This document shows, piece by piece, positions 34,680 to 41,868 of a DNA stretch of 57,363 nucleotides. Position 1 is the first letter of the stretch. Each line of letters starts with the position of its first letter. The DNA is from Candidatus Solibacter usitatus (GTDB lineage: Bacteria; Acidobacteriota; Terriglobia; Bryobacterales; Bryobacteraceae), in assembly GCA_016191645.1 (NCBI GenBank), contig JACPVQ010000238.1:1-57363 (forward strand), given 5' to 3'. Made by a program: the position numbers and the translations under genes. The notes beneath the pieces were generated by a model. It had not been told where the DNA came from, did not search any database, and saw only the letters and a list, made by a program, of their open reading frames with translations.

Positions 34680-36280
34680 CGGACGCCGCTCCTTTCGCGC
34701 ACCGCCAGCAGCGGATCGCCTTTGCGCCACGTCGGCAGTTTCTCGCTATTTGCAACGTCCATGCCGATGGTGAATCCGAACTTCGCCATCTCGATCATCC
34801 CCGCAAAATCCCATGATTCGCTGTATTGATCGGAGGGTTGGTGGTAGTGGTTGTCGTTGTAATTGTTGAATACTTTTTCGCCGAACTCGCGCGGCTTCCC
34901 TGCAAACGATGCGCCCATACTCACGGAAAACGCGGGGACGCCTGCCTGCGCCAGCGAAAAATGATCGGAGCGGAAGTAGTGCCCCTGTTCCGGATGCGGG
35001 TCTTCCCGCACCGTCAACCGGAAACGCTGCGCGACATTTTCCACTAGCGTCCACAGAGTAGTTCGCTCCGCGCCGTCCACGGACACATCGGTGGTCCGCC
35101 CGAACGGATAGAAAGCATCGAAGTTGATGTTTGCGGCGGTGCGGCCCAGCGGAACCACCGGATGCGCGGCGTAATACTTCGATCCCAGCAGTCCGCTCTC
35201 CTCGGCGGTGACAAACAGAAACATCGCCGAGCGTCGCGGCTTGGGATTCAATGCCTGCCATGCGCGCGCCAGTTCCAGCACCATCGCGCAACCCGTCGCA
35301 TTATCCACCGCTCCGTTGTAAATGCCATCGCCCTTCACCGCCTCACCCATTCCCAGGTGATCCCAATGCGCCGTGAAGATCACGTACTCCGCTTGCTTCG
35401 CCGGGTCGCTGCCGGCGATCGTCCCAACAACGTTCTTCGATACGCTGTCGCGCACCCGCGAAGGGAAGCTTCCTTTCATCCGGCCCGGCAGTTTCACCGG
35501 CCGGAAGCCTTTCGTGTCGGCGAGCTGCAACATCTGGTCCGTAGCTTTGCCGGTGGCCGCGAACAAGCGGTCCCCCGCCTTACCAGTAATCCAGCCCGCA
35601 AACGACAGCGCATGCGCGCCCGGTTCCACGCGTACTTGAATGTCCTCGCGGCCCCACGAGCTTCGCACTACCTCCCACCCATAGCTCGCCGTCGCCGTGG
35701 TGTGCACAATGATGCACGCAACCGCTCCGCGCCGCGCCGCCTCTTCAAACTTGTACGTCCACCGCCCGTAATAGGTGAGCGCCTTGCCGCCGAAAAAATT
35801 GGGATCGTTCGACGGCGGTTCGCCCGTAAACAGAACAACCACTTTGCCGCGCACATCGGTATCGCCGTAATCGTCCCAACCGTATTCTGGCGCAGTAATT
35901 CCGTGCCCAACGAAGATGGCCTCGGCGTCGATGCTCGAATTCGTCTGCCGGTGCGAAGAACCGGCGAGATCTTCCAGCCATTCGAAAGTTTGCACTTCGC
36001 CGCCCGCCTGATACGACAGCGTAGTCGCAGGCAAGGGCCTCACGCCTGTCAACGGTACGCGCTGAAAGTAGGTTCCGCTGTCGCCGGTCGGCTTCACGCC
36101 CATCACTTCCAGTTGCGATGCCAGATACTCTGCCGCCAAATCGCCGCCGCGCGTGCCGACGCCGCGCCCTTCCAGCAAATCACTCGCCAGAAACTTCACG
36201 TGCGCGCGAATGCGCGGTCCGGCAATATCCTGTCCGTGCAGCAATCCGGTGACGGCCGCAAGAGCCCATACAATTCTCAT
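34676..36280 (-). CDS. M28 family zinc aminopeptidase with PA domain
   Basis: This 534-residue secreted peptidase has a signal peptide (MRIVWALAAVTGLLHGQ). A protease-associated domain is inserted around residues 140-260. The di-zinc site is visible as H in FTAHWDHLG, D in GAVDNATGCAMVLELARA, E-E in TAEESGLLGSKYYAAHP and H in DNHYHQPSDQY near the end. It probably trims N-terminal residues from peptides in the periplasm or outside the cell. It is first in an operon with the alpha/beta hydrolase. Confidence 0.92.
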   Translation of the reverse strand: MRIVWALAAVTGLLHGQDIAGPRIRAHVKFLASDLLEGRGVGTRGGDLAAEYLASQLEVMGVKPTGDSGTYFQRVPLTGVRPLPATTLSYQAGGEVQTFEWLEDLAGSSHRQTNSSIDAEAIFVGHGITAPEYGWDDYGDTDVRGKVVVLFTGEPPSNDPNFFGGKALTYYGRWTYKFEEAARRGAVACIIVHTTATASYGWEVVRSSWGREDIQVRVEPGAHALSFAGWITGKAGDRLFAATGKATDQMLQLADTKGFRPVKLPGRMKGSFPSRVRDSVSKNVVGTIAGSDPAKQAEYVIFTAHWDHLGMGEAVKGDGIYNGAVDNATGCAMVLELARAWQALNPKPRRSAMFLFVTAEESGLLGSKYYAAHPVVPLGRTAANINFDAFYPFGRTTDVSVDGAERTTLWTLVENVAQRFRLTVREDPHPEQGHYFRSDHFSLAQAGVPAFSVSMGASFAGKPREFGEKVFNNYNDNHYHQPSDQYSESWDFAGMIEMAKFGFTIGMDVANSEKLPTWRKGDPLLAVRERSGVR

Positions 36281-36320
36281 TGCTTGAGTGTACTAACAGA
36301 GGTGGCCGCAGCGATAACCG

Positions 36321-36575
36321 CTATTGACACAAACAGGAACAGGTGCCGTTTGGACTATAAATGGTCTTGCAGTGCTTGCGAAAAGGCCAAGCTCCACTGC
36401 AATGTTGCCCTTCCGACGCCGCGCAATATGTTCCGCCCACTGGGCAGTTCGTGTCGATGCCTGGGGGCACCGTCATCGGAACGCAAGCCGCGGGCGTCGA
36501 CCAGGCAATCCCGAACAGCGCCACGATAACGATGGCGAAAACAAAGAGGGCCAGTTTCACTTTGGTTTTCTTCAT
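36321..36575 (-). CDS. small secreted Cys-rich protein
   Basis: This 84-residue protein starts MKKTKVKLALFVFAIVIVALF, a clear signal or anchor segment. The remaining 55 residues carry eight cysteines, ending in CSCLCQ at the C-terminus, and are rich in G, P and S. No family was recognised. Even cysteine number and export suggest disulfide bonding. A TATAAT at 36593-36598 lies 17 bp upstream, so it probably has its own promoter just behind the terminator of the micro-ORF transcript. Confidence 0.6.
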   Translation of the reverse strand: MKKTKVKLALFVFAIVIVALFGIAWSTPAACVPMTVPPGIDTNCPVGGTYCAASEGQHCSGAWPFRKHCKTIYSPNGTCSCLCQ

Positions 36576-36592
36576 ACAGGAATCCGGCACCG

Positions 36593-36598
36593 ATTATA
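36593..36598 (-). promoter_or_regulatory. candidate -10 box (TATAAT)
   Basis: A consensus TATAAT on the minus strand is followed by about 17 bp to the ATG of the Cys-rich protein. The -35 region (GTGTTT) is poor. Confidence 0.45.
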
Positions 36599-36622
36599 CA
36601 TCCGCGCACGCTGGAAAACACG

Positions 36623-36666
36623 AAACCCCTGCTGAGCGCCTTCGCAGGACGTCTCAGCAGGGGTTT
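36623..36666 (-). terminator. strong terminator hairpin, perfect 14-bp stem
   Basis: The inverted repeat aaacccctgctgag / ctcagcaggggttt pairs perfectly, with a 16-nt loop. On the minus strand it is followed by cgtgttttcc, so termination is plausible in that direction. It closes the small transcript that begins near 36856. Confidence 0.7.
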
Positions 36667-36779
36667 CTAGCCGTTTTGGGAGATGGCCAGCGGCCTATCA
36701 ACCCTTGCACAGCGGTAGCCGGTCCACAGGAACGTAGGCTTCGTCACTGGACGAAACCAGCTACTTTAGAACAGGCGAC

Positions 36780-36827
36780 TCAACAGTCGGCCACCTCGTG
36801 CGTGTATAGTCTACTACCAGTAATCAT
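36780..36827 (-). CDS. 15-residue micropeptide ORF with extended Shine-Dalgarno
   Basis: The ORF reads MITGSRLYTHEVADC and a stop. It is preceded, with 6 bases between, by AGAAAGGAGGTGGTCC, which matches the complement of the 16S 3' tail at every position if one G:U pair is allowed. Pairing continues into the next bases (AGTC). Part of the ORF itself, GAGGTGGCC in the HEVA codons, repeats the leader. The peptide may matter, or its translation may only control the RNA. No homologue was recognised by eye. Confidence 0.55.
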   Translation of the reverse strand: MITGSRLYTHEVADC

Positions 36828-36862
36828 TAGACTGGACCACCTCCTTTCTCAGTGATAATTTC

Positions 36863-36891
36863 ATACTATTCAGGAAGTGGAAACCTGTCAA
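36863..36891 (-). promoter_or_regulatory. sigma70-type promoter of the micro-ORF transcript
   Basis: The minus strand has TTGACA (36886-36891), a 17-bp spacer and TAGTAT (36863-36868). This is the best promoter match in the window. The expected start is near 36856. Confidence 0.8.
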
Positions 36892-36939
36892 CGAAAAAAG
36901 TAGTCGCGCTACAACATTTTGTAGCCCCAGTGTTTGCGG

Positions 36940-37956
36940 CTACAGTTTTCGGCTTAGAAACCGGCACATCGCCAGCCCGTCCATCCAATTGAACGGGAAC
37001 CGGCCGGTTGTGTAGTGCGCGCAGGGCAGCGTGAACACCTCGTGGGGATAATTGCGCGTCTGGAAGCTCTCGATCACCTGCTTGGAGAACTCCGGAAGGA
37101 AGGTCGTGTCATATTTCGCCCACACCAGAAGCGCGGGCATCTTGCGGCCTTCCAAATGGCCTAAAAACGTAGCCGGGCTGATCAGCGCCCAAAGCCGCCG
37201 AAGCTCTTCCTGCGATACCTGGCTTTCCAGCCCCTTGCGCACGTGCTGCGTGGATAGGCCCGTCCACACGACGTCGCTGAAATACATCGACACGTGATTG
37301 AAAACGCCGCAGCGGATGCGCGCATCGTGCGCCGCGGTGATGAACGCCATGCAGGACCCAAGACTTGTCCCCAGAATCGCCAGCCGTTCATACCCCTGCT
37401 GCTGCAGCCAAGTCAGGCACGACCGGATATCGACAATGGTCTGCCGCGCCGCATGGATGGTCCGCCCGATGTTGCTGGAAACGTGGTAATCGGCGCGTTG
37501 CAGCTCCGGAGGCATGCGCCGGTCGTGGTAGGCCATGCTCATGCGCAAAGCCGTGATGCCGAATTTATTCAATAACTTACAGAGTCCAACGTGCCCCCCG
37601 GCATCGGAATTCCATTGCGGCAGCACCACCACGGCACGGCCTTTGTCATTCTTCGCTCGATAGAACCCGCCGTGAACCGTATTGTTCTCGGTATATGGCG
37701 AATGAATCGGGCTCGTGAAGGTCAGATGCTCGCCTTCCAATCGATAATCCGAAGGCGTTTCCGCCGAGTAGAAATCCGCCGACTTCGCAATCGCCTGCTC
37801 CACAAACCGGGACATGGCGGCCCTCGTGTCGCCGTTATACGATCTGTCCAGCAGCCAATCGTCCCCCCATTCAAATGGACGCACCTTGCGATTGGTGTCC
37901 TTGGTGGCTAGGTCGTATTCCCAACGATCGATGAACTTTGCGTAATAACCGAACAT
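36940..37956 (-). CDS. alpha/beta hydrolase (ABHD18 or dienelactone-hydrolase-like)
   Basis: This 338-residue cytoplasmic protein has an alpha/beta hydrolase core with AVVVLPQWNSDAGGHVGLCKLLNKFGITALRMSMAYHDRR. The nucleophile elbow ILGTSLGS carries S198. Late acid and histidine regions are ALLVWAKYDTTFLPEF and TLPCAHYTTGRFPF. The N-terminal 90 residues contain a FTSPIHSPYTENNTVHGGFYRA segment typical of hydrolases with an N-terminal beta extension. The gene lies 45 bp downstream of an intrinsic terminator on the same strand, so attenuation is possible. Confidence 0.8.
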   Translation of the reverse strand: MFGYYAKFIDRWEYDLATKDTNRKVRPFEWGDDWLLDRSYNGDTRAAMSRFVEQAIAKSADFYSAETPSDYRLEGEHLTFTSPIHSPYTENNTVHGGFYRAKNDKGRAVVVLPQWNSDAGGHVGLCKLLNKFGITALRMSMAYHDRRMPPELQRADYHVSSNIGRTIHAARQTIVDIRSCLTWLQQQGYERLAILGTSLGSCMAFITAAHDARIRCGVFNHVSMYFSDVVWTGLSTQHVRKGLESQVSQEELRRLWALISPATFLGHLEGRKMPALLVWAKYDTTFLPEFSKQVIESFQTRNYPHEVFTLPCAHYTTGRFPFNWMDGLAMCRFLSRKL

Positions 37957-38003
37957 GGTGGGTGGCTCTTAAGGCAGGAAATGCCAGTCTACCAAATAAT
38001 AAA

Positions 38004-38035
38004 GGCCCGGCGATCAACGACGAGATCGCCGGGCC
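38004..38035 (-). terminator. intrinsic terminator upstream of hydrolase gene
   Basis: The 12-bp perfect stem ggcccggcgatc / gatcgccgggcc is followed on the minus strand by TTTATTATTT. It ends 45 bp before the ATG at 37956. No minus-strand gene lies upstream of it, so it terminates either a small RNA or a regulatory leader. Confidence 0.8.
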
Positions 38036-38240
38036 AACAGGAGAACCGCAATTCCGGAGGCAACCTCACCACCGAAGCGGACCCAGCCTCTTTCAACCCT
38101 TAGCTCCCTTAGTGCACGCCAGTGGCCAACTGCTAAGTTGCTGAAATCCCATGGCGGCGAAGGGCGGCTTTCCCGAATGCCGGAACCTACTCTTCCATAT
38201 CCCGTAATGCCCCGTGAGGCCGTACCGGAGTAGAATAACC
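38036..38240 (-). other. possible structured leader or small RNA
   Basis: This stretch of about 205 nt lies between the MFS start and the terminator at 38004-38035. On the minus strand it can form a CAAC-TTAGC/GCTAA-GTTG helix around an inner GGCCACTGGC segment. A 19-codon frame (MGFQQLSSWPLACTKGAKG) is present but lacks a ribosome-binding site. No riboswitch class was matched. The only reason to call it is the terminator behind it. Confidence 0.3.
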
Positions 38241-38250
38241 CAGAGTGACC

Positions 38251-39438
38251 ATGCCTGCCCCCGCTTATCAAGGATCCGTTTGGGGAGCCGCCGCCCGCTA
38301 TGCCATGGGCGGATTCTTCCTCTCGGGCCTGCTCATGGCGTTCCTCGGCGCGATGCTCCCCGCCTGGGGCTTTCACGTACAATCGAACTACACCCGCATC
38401 GGCTTCTACTTCCTGAGCTTTAACGCAGGATTGATCCTATCAGCGCCCCTGGCGCAATACCTGCTGGGCCGCAAAGGGCTGCGCTTTCTGATCACCCTGG
38501 CGTGCATCCTGGCGGCCTCGTCCATCCTCTATCTGGCTGTAGTCACTCCCCCCGCCAGGCATCTCTTGCGCATCGCCGGGCTGTTCGTTCTGGGCGCAAG
38601 CGCGGGCATCCTCAACCTCGCCTCCTTCACCGCCATGTCGCCCGTCTATCGCCGCGATCCCGCTGCCGCCGTGAATCTGGGCGGCTTGATGTTCACCTTC
38701 GGATCGTTGATTGCCGCCCTTCTGGTTTCCGGTACGTTCTACATCTACACAACCGGGGCCATCCTAATCCTAATGGCCGTCCTGCCCTCCTACCTGGCCA
38801 TCTTCTACGCCCGGTCGAAGTGGAAATCGGAACCCGCGCCTCCCCACGTTCCCCTCAAACAGGCGGTTTCGGAATTTCGTAATCTGGCGGCGATTCTCTT
38901 CGCCATGCTGCTCTTTTTCCAGTTCGGCAACGAATGGGTGATCGCCGGATGGCTGCCACTGTTTTTGACGCAACGCCTCGGCGTGAGTCCCGCCAATTCG
39001 CTTCTGCTTCTCGCTCTGTATTGGCTTGCACTCTTAGTGGGCCGCATCCTGATGCAGGCCGTTCTTCTGCGCACGGGCCACGGCAAGGTGCTCATGGGCA
39101 GCGTCATTTCGGCCATGATGGGATGCTTCATCCTCTCCTTCACCGACAACGTCTTCGGCGCCGGCACGGCTCTGCTCATGACCGGCGGCGGTTTCGCGGC
39201 CATCTACCCGCTGGTGGTGGAAAGGATTGGCAGCCGCTTCCCCGCCTATCATCCCGGGTTGTTCAATGGCCTTTTCTCCATCGCCGTCACAGGTGGAATG
39301 TTAGCCTCGGCGAGCGTTGGATTCTGGGCTGAACTGTTCGGCGTTCGCGTTGCGATGTGGCTGCCGCTGGCCGGATCGATTGCCGTGTTCGTTCTTTCGG
39401 TCCTAATTTGGCTGGAAGCGAAATTGACCCAGGTTTAG
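38251..39438 (+). CDS. MFS transporter
   Basis: This is a 395-residue protein with about 12 TM helices and no soluble domains. The N-terminal half has a typical MFS pattern (TRIGFYFLSFNAGLILSAPLAQYLLGRKGLRFL), and a cytoplasmic loop with RSKWKSEPAPPHVP separates the halves. It resembles FucP/NarK-like sugar or small-molecule carriers, but the substrate cannot be assigned. The ATG at 38251 is preferred over GTG 38245. TAGAAT at 38231-38236 may be its -10 box. Confidence 0.85.
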   Translation: MPAPAYQGSVWGAAARYAMGGFFLSGLLMAFLGAMLPAWGFHVQSNYTRIGFYFLSFNAGLILSAPLAQYLLGRKGLRFLITLACILAASSILYLAVVTPPARHLLRIAGLFVLGASAGILNLASFTAMSPVYRRDPAAAVNLGGLMFTFGSLIAALLVSGTFYIYTTGAILILMAVLPSYLAIFYARSKWKSEPAPPHVPLKQAVSEFRNLAAILFAMLLFFQFGNEWVIAGWLPLFLTQRLGVSPANSLLLLALYWLALLVGRILMQAVLLRTGHGKVLMGSVISAMMGCFILSFTDNVFGAGTALLMTGGGFAAIYPLVVERIGSRFPAYHPGLFNGLFSIAVTGGMLASASVGFWAELFGVRVAMWLPLAGSIAVFVLSVLIWLEAKLTQV

Positions 39439-39518
39439 CTCTCTAGAACCTTATTAGGGTGTGTGAGATCCCGTCACGGCCGTCGCGCGGCCGCTTCAAT
39501 AGATTGTGATCACTTTCA

Positions 39519-39545
39519 GCCGAGCCGGTGTGGAGACCTGCCCAC
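39519..39545. repeat. degenerate remnant of the palindromic repeat
   Basis: The string gccgagccggtgtggagacctgcccac matches the right half of the elements at 600-752 and 6666-6781, that is, mixed third- and fourth-arm sequence. A GC-rich cggccgtcgcgcggccgc stretch lies just before it, like the one after copy 1. The left half is missing. Confidence 0.55.
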
Positions 39546-39547
39546 GG

Positions 39548-39553
39548 TATAAT
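39548..39553 (+). promoter_or_regulatory. candidate -10 box (TATAAT), leaderless arrangement
   Basis: A consensus TATAAT lies only 6 bp upstream of the ATG at 39560, and the intervening gccgtt holds no ribosome-binding site. Transcription would begin at or next to the A of the ATG. Confidence 0.5.
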
Positions 39554-39559
39554 GCCGTT

Positions 39560-40846
39560 ATGGATCTATCCCGCCTTCTGTTGGTGAAACAGAATTTTCC
39601 CGATCGCGGAATCAAGGACATTCCAGGTGAAGTTGCGCGGCAACTGGGCGCGTCGCCGTTTGCGTCGCGCGTAAAGCCCGGCGGCAAGGTGGCCATCGGC
39701 GTCGGCAGCCGCGGCATCTCGAATATCGCCACCATTGTGCGCGCCGTCGTGCAGTATTTCCAATCGCAAGGCCTGCATCCGCACATCTTCCCCGCCATGG
39801 GAAGCCACGGAGCCGCTACCGCCCAGGGCCAGGCCGACGTGCTCGCGCATTACGGGATTCGCGAATCGACCATGGGATGCCCGGTCATCAGCCAGTTGGA
39901 CGTGACGCCGCTGGGAAAAACTCCCGAAGGCATTGAGGCGTTCATGGACAAAACGGCCTACGATAGCGACGGCGTGATGCTGATTGGCCGCGTCAAGTGG
40001 CACACCGACTTCATGGGCAAGATTGAGAGCGGCTTGTTCAAGATGATGGCCATCGGTTTGGGAAAATTCGCCGGCGCGCAGCGTTATCACACCTACGCCT
40101 ACAAGATCGGCCTCGAAACGGTGATCCGCAGCATCGGACGGCAAGTGCTCGCGTCGGGCAAGATTCTCGGCGGACTGGCAGTGTTGGAAGATGCCTATCA
40201 CAACACCGCGCAACTGACGCCTGTGTTGGTGGAAGAGATGGAGCGCAAGGAAGAAGAACTGCTGGCGCTGGTGAAAACGTGGATGGGCAAGATCCCGGTG
40301 CCGGAGATCGACATTCTGATTCTGGACGAGATCGGCAAGAACATCAGCGGCGCGGGCATGGATACCAAGGTCGTGAATCGCGGCGTTCACGGGCAATACA
40401 ACCCATGGCCGGACACGCCGAAGATCCACCGCATTTTTGTGCGCGACATTAGTTCGCTCTCTTACAACAACGCCGTGGGATTCGGAATGGCCGACGTTAC
40501 GACAACGCGCCTGGTGAACCGCATCGATTGGGTGCCGACGCGTATCAATTCTCTGACCGCATCGACGCCCGCCGCCATTCGCACGCCGATCCATTTCCCC
40601 ACGGATCGCGAATGCATCGAGACGATGGTGCCGACCGTGGGCAAATTCGATTCGAGGGAAGTCACCATTTGCCGGATCCGCAACACCATGGAGCTGTCGC
40701 CGGTTTTGCTGAGTGAAAACCTACTGCCGGAGATCCGCCGGAATCCGTTGCTCGAAGTAGTGGGCGATGCCCGCGATGTGGAATTCGACAGCGGTGGGAA
40801 TCTTGTCGAGATGATGGCTAACCCGGAACTCGCCGCCGCACACTAA
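39560..40846 (+). CDS. DUF2088 / lactate racemase (LarA) N-terminal-like protein
   Basis: This 428-residue protein has a LarA-like opening (KVAIGVGSRGISNIATIVRAVVQYF, HIFPAMGSHGAATAQGQADVLAHYG). It also has VMLIGRVKWHTDFMGKIESGLFKMMAIGLGKFAGA. LarA proteins are nickel-pincer racemases. This family is a distant, uncharacterised branch, so a racemase role is only possible. It probably forms an operon with the phosphodiester glycosidase 12 bp downstream. Confidence 0.82.
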   Translation: MDLSRLLLVKQNFPDRGIKDIPGEVARQLGASPFASRVKPGGKVAIGVGSRGISNIATIVRAVVQYFQSQGLHPHIFPAMGSHGAATAQGQADVLAHYGIRESTMGCPVISQLDVTPLGKTPEGIEAFMDKTAYDSDGVMLIGRVKWHTDFMGKIESGLFKMMAIGLGKFAGAQRYHTYAYKIGLETVIRSIGRQVLASGKILGGLAVLEDAYHNTAQLTPVLVEEMERKEEELLALVKTWMGKIPVPEIDILILDEIGKNISGAGMDTKVVNRGVHGQYNPWPDTPKIHRIFVRDISSLSYNNAVGFGMADVTTTRLVNRIDWVPTRINSLTASTPAAIRTPIHFPTDRECIETMVPTVGKFDSREVTICRIRNTMELSPVLLSENLLPEIRRNPLLEVVGDARDVEFDSGGNLVEMMANPELAAAH

Positions 40847-40858
40847 GTCATCGGGATC

Positions 40859-41824
40859 ATGCGAGAGATGCCGCGCCGCAATTTCCTGGTCCTCGTTCTG
40901 CTGTCGTTGCTGCCGCTGCATGCGGCGACTTCAGTCGAGACGCCGTTTGCCGGTATCACGCACATCACGCGCACGGAAACATCGCCGCGCAATGTGTCCC
41001 TGCACATTGTCAAGATCGACCTGACCACTCCAGGTCTGCGTTTCAAACTAACCGAACCGGGCGGCACACTCGAGACAGTCCGGCAAACGACGCTTGCCTT
41101 CCTGAAACAGGAACAGGCACAGATCGCCATCAATGTGCATTTCTTTCTTCCTTTTCCGTCGGCGGAACCGGACGCCTCGTTGATCGGTTTGGCGGCGTCC
41201 AACGGCACCGTCTACTCCGCATTCGAAACTCCAGTGCAATCCTACGCCATTGTGACCAATGCTCCGGGCCTCAATATCGACGGGTCGAACCGCGCGTCCA
41301 TCGTGAGAATGAATTCCGAATACGAAGACCGGCTGCACATTCTGGAAGATGTGATGCTGTGGAATGCCGTATCCGGGTCGGCGCAAATCGTCACCGGCGG
41401 CGCAAAGACCATTCCGGGTTACAAGGACGACGAGCATCCGGACGGCCTTCTCACGCCGGGCGGCCCCGCCAATTATTCCAACGCGAATTCCTGGTACAAC
41501 TTGCCGAACGCCAGAACGGTCATCGGACTTTCCGAGGACAATCAGGCGCTGTTTCTGTTTACCGTGGACCGCGCGGCAGGCAGCCTTGGGATGACCTTGG
41601 ATGAGGTGGCAACTTTGCTCATCAACGAATATGGTGTCTACAATGCACTGAATCTCGACGGCGGCGGATCCACTACTCTGGCCATGGAGAATCCGAAAAC
41701 GCGAGAGAGTTCCATTGTGAACATCTCTTCCGACAACCCTGCCGGAAGATCCGTAGCAAGCAACCTTGCCATCTTCGCCATGCCCGTGGTGGACGCGGCC
41801 ATCGACAAGGGAAAGCGCCGTTAG
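40859..41824 (+). CDS. phosphodiester glycosidase family protein (NAGPA-like), secreted
   Basis: This 321-residue protein has a basic N-terminus plus a signal peptide (RNFLVLVLLSLLPLHAA). The NAGPA domain shows INVHFFLPFP, ARTVIGLSEDNQALFLFTVD and the diagnostic ALNLDGGGSTTLAMENP. The family cleaves GlcNAc-phosphodiester bonds in lysosomal or cell-wall polymers. It likely acts in the periplasm on teichoic-acid-like or exopolysaccharide phosphodiesters. Confidence 0.9.
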   Translation: MREMPRRNFLVLVLLSLLPLHAATSVETPFAGITHITRTETSPRNVSLHIVKIDLTTPGLRFKLTEPGGTLETVRQTTLAFLKQEQAQIAINVHFFLPFPSAEPDASLIGLAASNGTVYSAFETPVQSYAIVTNAPGLNIDGSNRASIVRMNSEYEDRLHILEDVMLWNAVSGSAQIVTGGAKTIPGYKDDEHPDGLLTPGGPANYSNANSWYNLPNARTVIGLSEDNQALFLFTVDRAAGSLGMTLDEVATLLINEYGVYNALNLDGGGSTTLAMENPKTRESSIVNISSDNPAGRSVASNLAIFAMPVVDAAIDKGKRR

Positions 41825-41840
41825 CTCCTCACCACTCGGT

Positions 41841-41846
41841 TATACT
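41841..41846 (+). promoter_or_regulatory. candidate -10 box (TATACT)
   Basis: TATACT in ggttatactgg lies 22 bp before the ATG at 41869. An AAAGGGG ribosome-binding site lies in between. The 11-base context is identical to that at 2856-2866. Confidence 0.45.
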
Positions 41847-41868
41847 GGTCATGAAACAAAGGGGAACT

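Larger units (their letters stand above)
36620..36856 (-). ncRNA. candidate structured small RNA / micro-mRNA with anti-16S leader
   Basis: A sigma70-type promoter predicts a start near 36856 and a 14-bp terminator stem predicts an end near 36620, giving about 235 nt. The 5' part (36834-36849 and a few bases beyond) is complementary to the 16S rRNA 3' end. A 15-codon ORF follows at 36780-36827. Downstream hairpins include a 9-bp stem at 36737-36758 (loop of 4) and a GATAGGCC/GGCCATC stem at 36682-36699. No known RNA family was recognised. Confidence 0.6.

Noticed and set aside
36830-36850. Remnant of a 16S rRNA 3' end on the plus strand (ggaccacctcctttct).
   Set aside because: Sequence upstream on the plus strand shows no further 16S similarity, whereas on the minus strand the same bases sit between a good promoter and an ORF. 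The ribosome-binding reading explains more.
38130-38160. Cobalamin-riboswitch box (GGCCACTGGC on the minus strand).
   Set aside because: Only the short box-like string matches; the core that surrounds it in true B12 riboswitches was not found.
38014-38382. A 122-residue minus-strand frame upstream of the MFS gene.
   Set aside because: It crosses the terminator stem and the MFS start, has no ribosome-binding site and no recognisable domain.
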